From: Erwinia sp.
GTDB lineage: Bacteria > Pseudomonadota > Gammaproteobacteria > Enterobacterales > Enterobacteriaceae
Length of the DNA stretch: 10,862 nucleotides
NCBI GenBank assembly: GCA_003512805.1
Contig: DOOK01000224.1
Span: forward strand, 1 to 10,862
Direction: 5' to 3'
Positions 7,008 to 10,862 of this stretch are shown one piece after another (within the stretch, counting starts at the first letter, position 1; each line of letters starts with the position of its first letter). The notes under the pieces are model-generated. The model saw only the letters and a program-made list of their open reading frames with translations, ran no database searches and was not told where the DNA came from. Position numbers and translations under genes: made by a program.

Positions 7008-8292
7008 TGGCATCCAGAATTTTCACATAAGCAGAGGCGCGCTGCTCCTGCATCCAGGTTTGCGCTTCTTCTGCAAATTTACGGTTAAACAGCAGGCGGT
7101 AAGCACGCTCTTTCTGCGCCGCGTCGGTTTTATCCACCTGGCGCGTATCCATCAGCTGAATCAGATGCCAGCCGAAAGAGGAGTGCACTGGCGCGCTCAT
7201 CTGGCCTTTTTTCAGCTTCAGCAGCGCATCACGGAAGGCAGGATCGTACACCTCCGGCGAGCTCCAGCCAAGATCGCCACCCTGATTGGCAGAACCGGGA
7301 TCCTGAGAAAGCTGTTTAGCAGCCTGGGCAAAAGTGGTTTTGCCGCTGTTGATCTCCGTTGCAACCTGAGCCAGTTTCTGGCGAGCCTGATCGTCGGTCA
7401 TGACCGGCGATGGCTTAAGCAGAATATGGCGGGCGTGCACTTCCGTCACGGAGATATTCTGCTTGTCACCGCGGACGTCGTTCACCTTCAGGATATGGAA
7501 CCCCACGCCGGAACGGATCGGGCCGATGATATCGCCTTTTTTGGCCGTCACCAGCGACTGGGCAAACAGCGAAGGCAGTTCCTGAATTCGGCCCCAGCCC
7601 ATGTTGCCGCCTTTCAGCGCCTGAGGATCGGCAGAGTAAGTGATAGCCAGCTTACCGAAGTCTGCACCGCTCTTAGCCTGACTCACCAGTTGTTTAGCCA
7701 GGTTTTCCTGATCGTCCACCTGTTGCTGAGTCGGATTTTCCGGCAGCGGCAGCAGAATGTGACTGAGGTTCAGTTCAGTAGAGGCGTTATTCTGTGAAGA
7801 AACCTGGGTCGCCAGCGAATCCACTTCCTGCGGCAGAATAGTCACGCGACGACGAACTTCATTGTTGCGCACTTCGGCAATCGTCATCTCTTTGCGGATC
7901 TGCTCGCGATAAGTGGCGTAGTTCATGCCGTCGTAAGCCAGACGGCTACGCAGCTGATCGACGCTCATTTTATTTTGCGCAGCAATGTTAGCAATCGCCT
8001 GATCGAGCTGGTCATCCTGGATCTGGATACCGGCCTGTTTCGCCATTTGCAGCAGGATATTATCCATGACCAGACGCTCAACAATCTGATGACGAAGCGT
8101 TTTATCGTCCGGCAGCTGTTGACCCGCCTGCTGGGCCTGGCTTTTCACCGACCGCATCATACCCTCGACGTCGCTCTCTAATACCACGCCGTTATTGACT
8201 ACGGCGGCTACTTTATCAACAACTTGCGGTGCTGCAAACGCGGAGCTGGCGCTAAGCGCAGCTCCCAGGATCAGCATTCTCCAGTTCTTCAT
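6997..8292 (-). CDS. surA: Periplasmic peptidyl-prolyl isomerase and outer-membrane protein chaperone
   Basis: SurA binds unfolded outer-membrane proteins in the periplasm and delivers them to the BAM complex; LptD, encoded just upstream, is among its best known clients. The 431-residue precursor (E. coli 428) starts with a Sec signal peptide whose AFA ends at residue 20, giving mature APQVVDK. The chaperone N-domain runs to about 165. Two parvulin domains follow: P1 near 173-274, from [11 protein letters not shown] to [12 protein letters not shown], and P2 near 284-384, with the typical [14 protein letters not shown] and [12 protein letters not shown]-terminal helix that packs on the N-domain ends at DANAQ. 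The ATG at 8290-8292 has GGA six bases upstream. It is 54 bp downstream of lptD; that gap holds a small CCGC/GCGG hairpin and GATAAT but no clear promoter. Confidence 0.98.
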   Translation of the reverse strand: MKNWRMLILGAALSASSAFAAPQVVDKVAAVVNNGVVLESDVEGMMRSVKSQAQQAGQQLPDDKTLRHQIVERLVMDNILLQMAKQAGIQIQDDQLDQAIANIAAQNKMSVDQLRSRLAYDGMNYATYREQIRKEMTIAEVRNNEVRRRVTILPQEVDSLATQVSSQNNASTELNLSHILLPLPENPTQQQVDDQENLAKQLVSQAKSGADFGKLAITYSADPQALKGGNMGWGRIQELPSLFAQSLVTAKKGDIIGPIRSGVGFHILKVNDVRGDKQNISVTEVHARHILLKPSPVMTDDQARQKLAQVATEINSGKTTFAQAAKQLSQDPGSANQGGDLGWSSPEVYDPAFRDALLKLKKGQMSAPVHSSFGWHLIQLMDTRQVDKTDAAQKERAYRLLFNRKFAEEAQTWMQEQRASAYVKILDANAQ

Positions 8293-8346
8293 ACTTTTTC
8301 CATTTTTCTATCCGCACTGCGGGTTGGCATACTAATTATCACAACA

Positions 8347-10707
8347 TCAGAAAGAGCGCTGATAAGGCAGGATGCCCTGACGCAGCATTTGCCCGGTGCC
8401 CAGGCCATAAGATGAGCTCAGGCCGCGCAGCTCAATGTTGAACGAGATTTTGTTGTCATACTTACTGCTGTCATTTTCCCAGTTGGTGATCTTACGTTCA
8501 TAGCCCAGGCGAATAGCGTAGCAACAAGAACTATACTGTAAGCCCAGCAGCTGATCGGCAGGCTGTTTAGCTTTGGTATCGTAATACCAGGCGCCGACTA
8601 CCGACCAAGCATCGGCGATCGGCCAGCTGGCCGTGGTACCCACCTGCGAAATGCCCTGTTGATAGCCAGGGTTAGTGATCTGGCTGAGCGTCTGCTGAAT
8701 ATATTCGGGGCTGGTGTAGCGATAGTTCAGCTGCACCATACGGTCTGCATCCCGGCGATATTCCAGCACGGCATTGCCCTGAGAAACGTTATCAATGCGG
8801 GTGTCATACTGCACACCGCCGCGCGCTCCCCAACGATCGCTAATCTTCCAGTACGTGTCGCCCGCCCAGACCAGGCTACCGCGATCGTCGCTGTCCGCAT
8901 TCTCCAGCCCGGTACGGGATGGGGTAAACGAGTAGATTTGACCAATGGAAGCGTTAAAACGTTCAACCAAATCGTTATCAAATATTCGCGTGGTGACGCC
9001 GCTGGTCAGCTGATTGGCTGAAGCGATGCGATCGAGGCCGCTGTAGGTGCGGTCGCGGAACAGGCCGGTATAGTCACTTTGCAGCAGCGTGGAGTCATAA
9101 GAGCGAATAGTGCTCTGATCGCGATAAGGGATATAAAGGTACTGCATACGCGGTTCCAGCGTCTGCGTGTAACCTTCAGCCCAGTTCATATCCCGATCGA
9201 AAACCATTTTGCCATCAACCTTGAACTGCGGCATAACGCGGTTCACGTTGCTTTTCAGCTGGTTGACCTTGCTGGTATCAACATTATTGTTGTAATACTC
9301 AATATCGTCCTGCTGGTAGTGCGTGGCTAACAGCTTCGTTTCGGTGTTCAGGCTGCCCCATCCGTTGGAAAGCGGCAGATTGATGGTTGGTTCCAGATGC
9401 AGACGAGTCGCATCCGGGTAACGTTCGTTAACGTTAGTAAACTTCACCGCCTGCGCGTAAAGATGCGTATTGAACGGGCCAACGTTGTCCTGGTAATAGT
9501 TGAAATCAAACTGCGGTTCGGCGCGGTAAACGTCATTATTCGTCTGGGTAGAGAAAATCTGGAACTGTTTGGTGGACAGCGTGGCGTCCCAGTTTTTCTC
9601 TGCATAGCCTACGCTGAACTTCTGCGTGACGTAGCCATCGGTGGAATCGCCGTAGGTGGAGTCCAGATCGGTGAAGTAGTAAGGATCGCTGACCTTGGTG
9701 TAATCAACGTTAAAACGCCAGTTCTGCTCGTAAACGCCAGAGTGTTTCCAGAAGAAGAGCCAGCGGTTGGAATCTTTGTCATCAGTAATACCGCGCGTGG
9801 CGGCATCTTTATTGTACTGATCGTCGCTTGGCAGGTAGTCAAATTCAACCAGACCCGCGCCTGCTTTAGTCAGATAGCGGAACTCGTTCTGCCACTGCAG
9901 GCCGCGCTTGCTCATATAATGCGGCGTGATGGTGGCATCAGCCTGCGGCGCAATATTCCAGTAGTAAGGAAGAATAAATTCAAAGCCGTTGGAGCTGCCG
10001 TATTTCGCGTTGGGGATTAAAAAACCCGAACGGCGGCGGTCGCCAATAGGCAACTGCAGATAAGGACTGTACAGCACCGGCACCGCGCCAATTTTGAAAC
10101 GGGCGTTCCAGATTTCGGCTACCTGCTCTTCACGGTCCTGAATCACTTCTGTTCCTGCCACGCTCCAGCTGTTATCACCGGGCAGGCAGGAAGTAAAAGT
10201 CCCGTTTTCGAGGATGGTATAACGGTTTTCACCGCGTTGTTTCATCTGATCGCCGGTACCGCGTCCCTGACGGCCTACCATTTGATAGGTGCCGTTCCAG
10301 ACGTTGGTGTCTTTGGTATTCAGATTCGACCAGGCTTTCGGCCCTTTCAGGATGACCTGATTATCGTCGTATTGCACATTACCCAACGCGTCAACGGTAC
10401 GCACCGGCACCGTCTGACCCGGTTGTGGTCGCTGGTGCAACTGCACCTCGTCGGAAAGCAGACGGCTGTTGCCTTGGCGAATATCGACGTTGCCGGTAAA
10501 TACCGCATCATCAGGATAGTTGCCTTTCGCTTGATCCGCGTTGATAGTAACCGGCAGTTCATTGGTATTTTTACCCTGAACCAAAGGCCGGTTATAGCTC
10601 GGTACACCCAGCATACACTGCGAGGCGAGGTCATCTGCCAGACCCTGCTGGCTGTAGAGCGCTGAGCCGATAAGCGTGGCCAGCAAAGTAGGTAGTCGTT
10701 TTTTCAT
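8347..10707 (-). CDS. lptD: LPS-assembly outer-membrane protein LptD
   Basis: LptD forms, with the lipoprotein LptE, the outer-membrane translocon that inserts lipopolysaccharide into the outer leaflet, the last step of the Lpt bridge. From the MKKRLPTL start the product is 786 residues (E. coli 784). A Sec signal peptide ends near QQGLA (20-24). The periplasmic OstA-like beta-jellyroll covers roughly 50-190, including [20 protein letters not shown]. The rest is the large beta-barrel, with blocks such as [20 protein letters not shown] and [19 protein letters not shown]. The four cysteines that form the two essential disulfides in E. coli are present (C31, C174 and the adjacent C728-C729). I prefer the ATG at 10705-10707 because it gives a proper signal peptide, although its Shine-Dalgarno is poor. 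An in-frame ATGATG at 10743-10738 would add 12 residues. It is the first gene of the operon. Confidence 0.98.
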   Translation of the reverse strand: MKKRLPTLLATLIGSALYSQQGLADDLASQCMLGVPSYNRPLVQGKNTNELPVTINADQAKGNYPDDAVFTGNVDIRQGNSRLLSDEVQLHQRPQPGQTVPVRTVDALGNVQYDDNQVILKGPKAWSNLNTKDTNVWNGTYQMVGRQGRGTGDQMKQRGENRYTILENGTFTSCLPGDNSWSVAGTEVIQDREEQVAEIWNARFKIGAVPVLYSPYLQLPIGDRRRSGFLIPNAKYGSSNGFEFILPYYWNIAPQADATITPHYMSKRGLQWQNEFRYLTKAGAGLVEFDYLPSDDQYNKDAATRGITDDKDSNRWLFFWKHSGVYEQNWRFNVDYTKVSDPYYFTDLDSTYGDSTDGYVTQKFSVGYAEKNWDATLSTKQFQIFSTQTNNDVYRAEPQFDFNYYQDNVGPFNTHLYAQAVKFTNVNERYPDATRLHLEPTINLPLSNGWGSLNTETKLLATHYQQDDIEYYNNNVDTSKVNQLKSNVNRVMPQFKVDGKMVFDRDMNWAEGYTQTLEPRMQYLYIPYRDQSTIRSYDSTLLQSDYTGLFRDRTYSGLDRIASANQLTSGVTTRIFDNDLVERFNASIGQIYSFTPSRTGLENADSDDRGSLVWAGDTYWKISDRWGARGGVQYDTRIDNVSQGNAVLEYRRDADRMVQLNYRYTSPEYIQQTLSQITNPGYQQGISQVGTTASWPIADAWSVVGAWYYDTKAKQPADQLLGLQYSSCCYAIRLGYERKITNWENDSSKYDNKISFNIELRGLSSSYGLGTGQMLRQGILPYQRSF

Positions 10708-10862
10708 ACGCGGTATCGAAAATTCCGTGATAGCTGGCATCATGCCGACAAACGGTCAGAGACTAACGCACTCAACTGCGTTGCGCTAGTGTTATCCAGG
10801 CTGTTTGACCGCGTTGCCGTTAGGCTCAGAGATAAATGACGGGTATGATAATGCAATTTTTA
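10708..10862. other. lptD upstream region, no gene seen
   Basis: These 155 bp precede lptD on the - strand. In E. coli the divergent djlA lies beyond the equivalent region; no coding start for it is visible before the window ends. TTGACC (10805-10810) and TATGAT (10844-10849) on the + strand each resemble a promoter hexamer but are not spaced to work together. On the - strand I could not find a good sigma-70 pair, nor a sigma-E promoter of the kind reported for E. coli lptD. The lptD promoter therefore remains unassigned. Confidence 0.5.
10762..10790. repeat. Imperfect inverted repeat upstream of lptD
   Basis: AACGCA (10765-10770) and TGCGTT (10777-10782) are perfect inverted repeats around a 6-base spacer. 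ACT (10762-10764) and AGT (10788-10790) can extend the stem past a 5-base bulge. Farther out, CGGTCA (10753-10758) is complementary to TGACCG (10806-10811), so the whole block could fold as a nested structure. It lies about 55-85 bp upstream of the preferred lptD start, in the promoter or leader. Confidence 0.4.

Noticed and set aside
6979..7797. A 272-codon + strand open frame opposite surA, and similar frames opposite lptD, rsmA and pdxA.
   Set aside because: All lie wholly within well-identified genes on the other strand and have no family resemblance, so they are shadows of codon bias.
10805..10849. A + strand djlA promoter built from TTGACC (10805-10810) and TATGAT (10844-10849).
   Set aside because: The hexamers are 33 bp apart, far beyond the usual 16-18, and neither has a suitable partner nearby.

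Overview
The window looks like a chromosomal segment from an enterobacterium. The predicted CarB, FolA, ApaG, ApaH, RsmA, PdxA, SurA and LptD read as close relatives of the Escherichia coli proteins, with nearly the same lengths and gene order (carB, then folA, then a convergent apaH-apaG-rsmA-pdxA-surA-lptD block). What lies between carB and folA differs from E. coli K-12, which has carnitine-metabolism, fix and kefFC genes there. This, with the sequence divergence, suggests a genus outside Escherichia/Salmonella, perhaps Erwiniaceae (Erwinia/Pantoea type). That placement is an inference from recall, not from a search.

Layout on the + strand: the 3' half of carB (1-1598), a strong intrinsic terminator, a secreted class A acid phosphatase gene (1776-2513) and a bidirectional terminator. 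On the - strand follows a LysE/RhtB-type exporter (2632-3246). A 185-bp divergent promoter region separates it from folA (+, 3432-3911). A second bidirectional terminator lies between folA and the six-gene - strand operon, transcribed lptD (10707-8347), surA, pdxA, rsmA, apaG, apaH (ending 3944). The last 155 bp (10708-10862) are the lptD upstream region and contain no gene I can support.

How the genes work together: the operon pairs outer-membrane assembly (LptD, the LPS translocon, and SurA, the periplasmic chaperone that helps fold outer-membrane proteins including LptD) with housekeeping enzymes: PdxA (pyridoxal phosphate synthesis), RsmA (16S rRNA dimethylation), ApaG, and ApaH (Ap4A hydrolysis). 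Its genes are tightly packed, with overlaps at surA/pdxA (11 bp) and pdxA/rsmA (8 bp) and a 2-bp gap at rsmA/apaG, which suggests translational coupling. carB (pyrimidine/arginine precursor synthesis) and folA (tetrahydrofolate) flank a variable two-gene interval.

I found no CRISPR array, tRNA, rRNA, insertion sequence, toxin-antitoxin or defence module. The coding content is ordinary. I see no evidence for a previously undescribed system. The points worth a second look are small: the variable phosphatase/exporter interval, a palindrome on the exporter's candidate -10 element, paired substitutions in two DHFR loops, and several start-site and leader structures.
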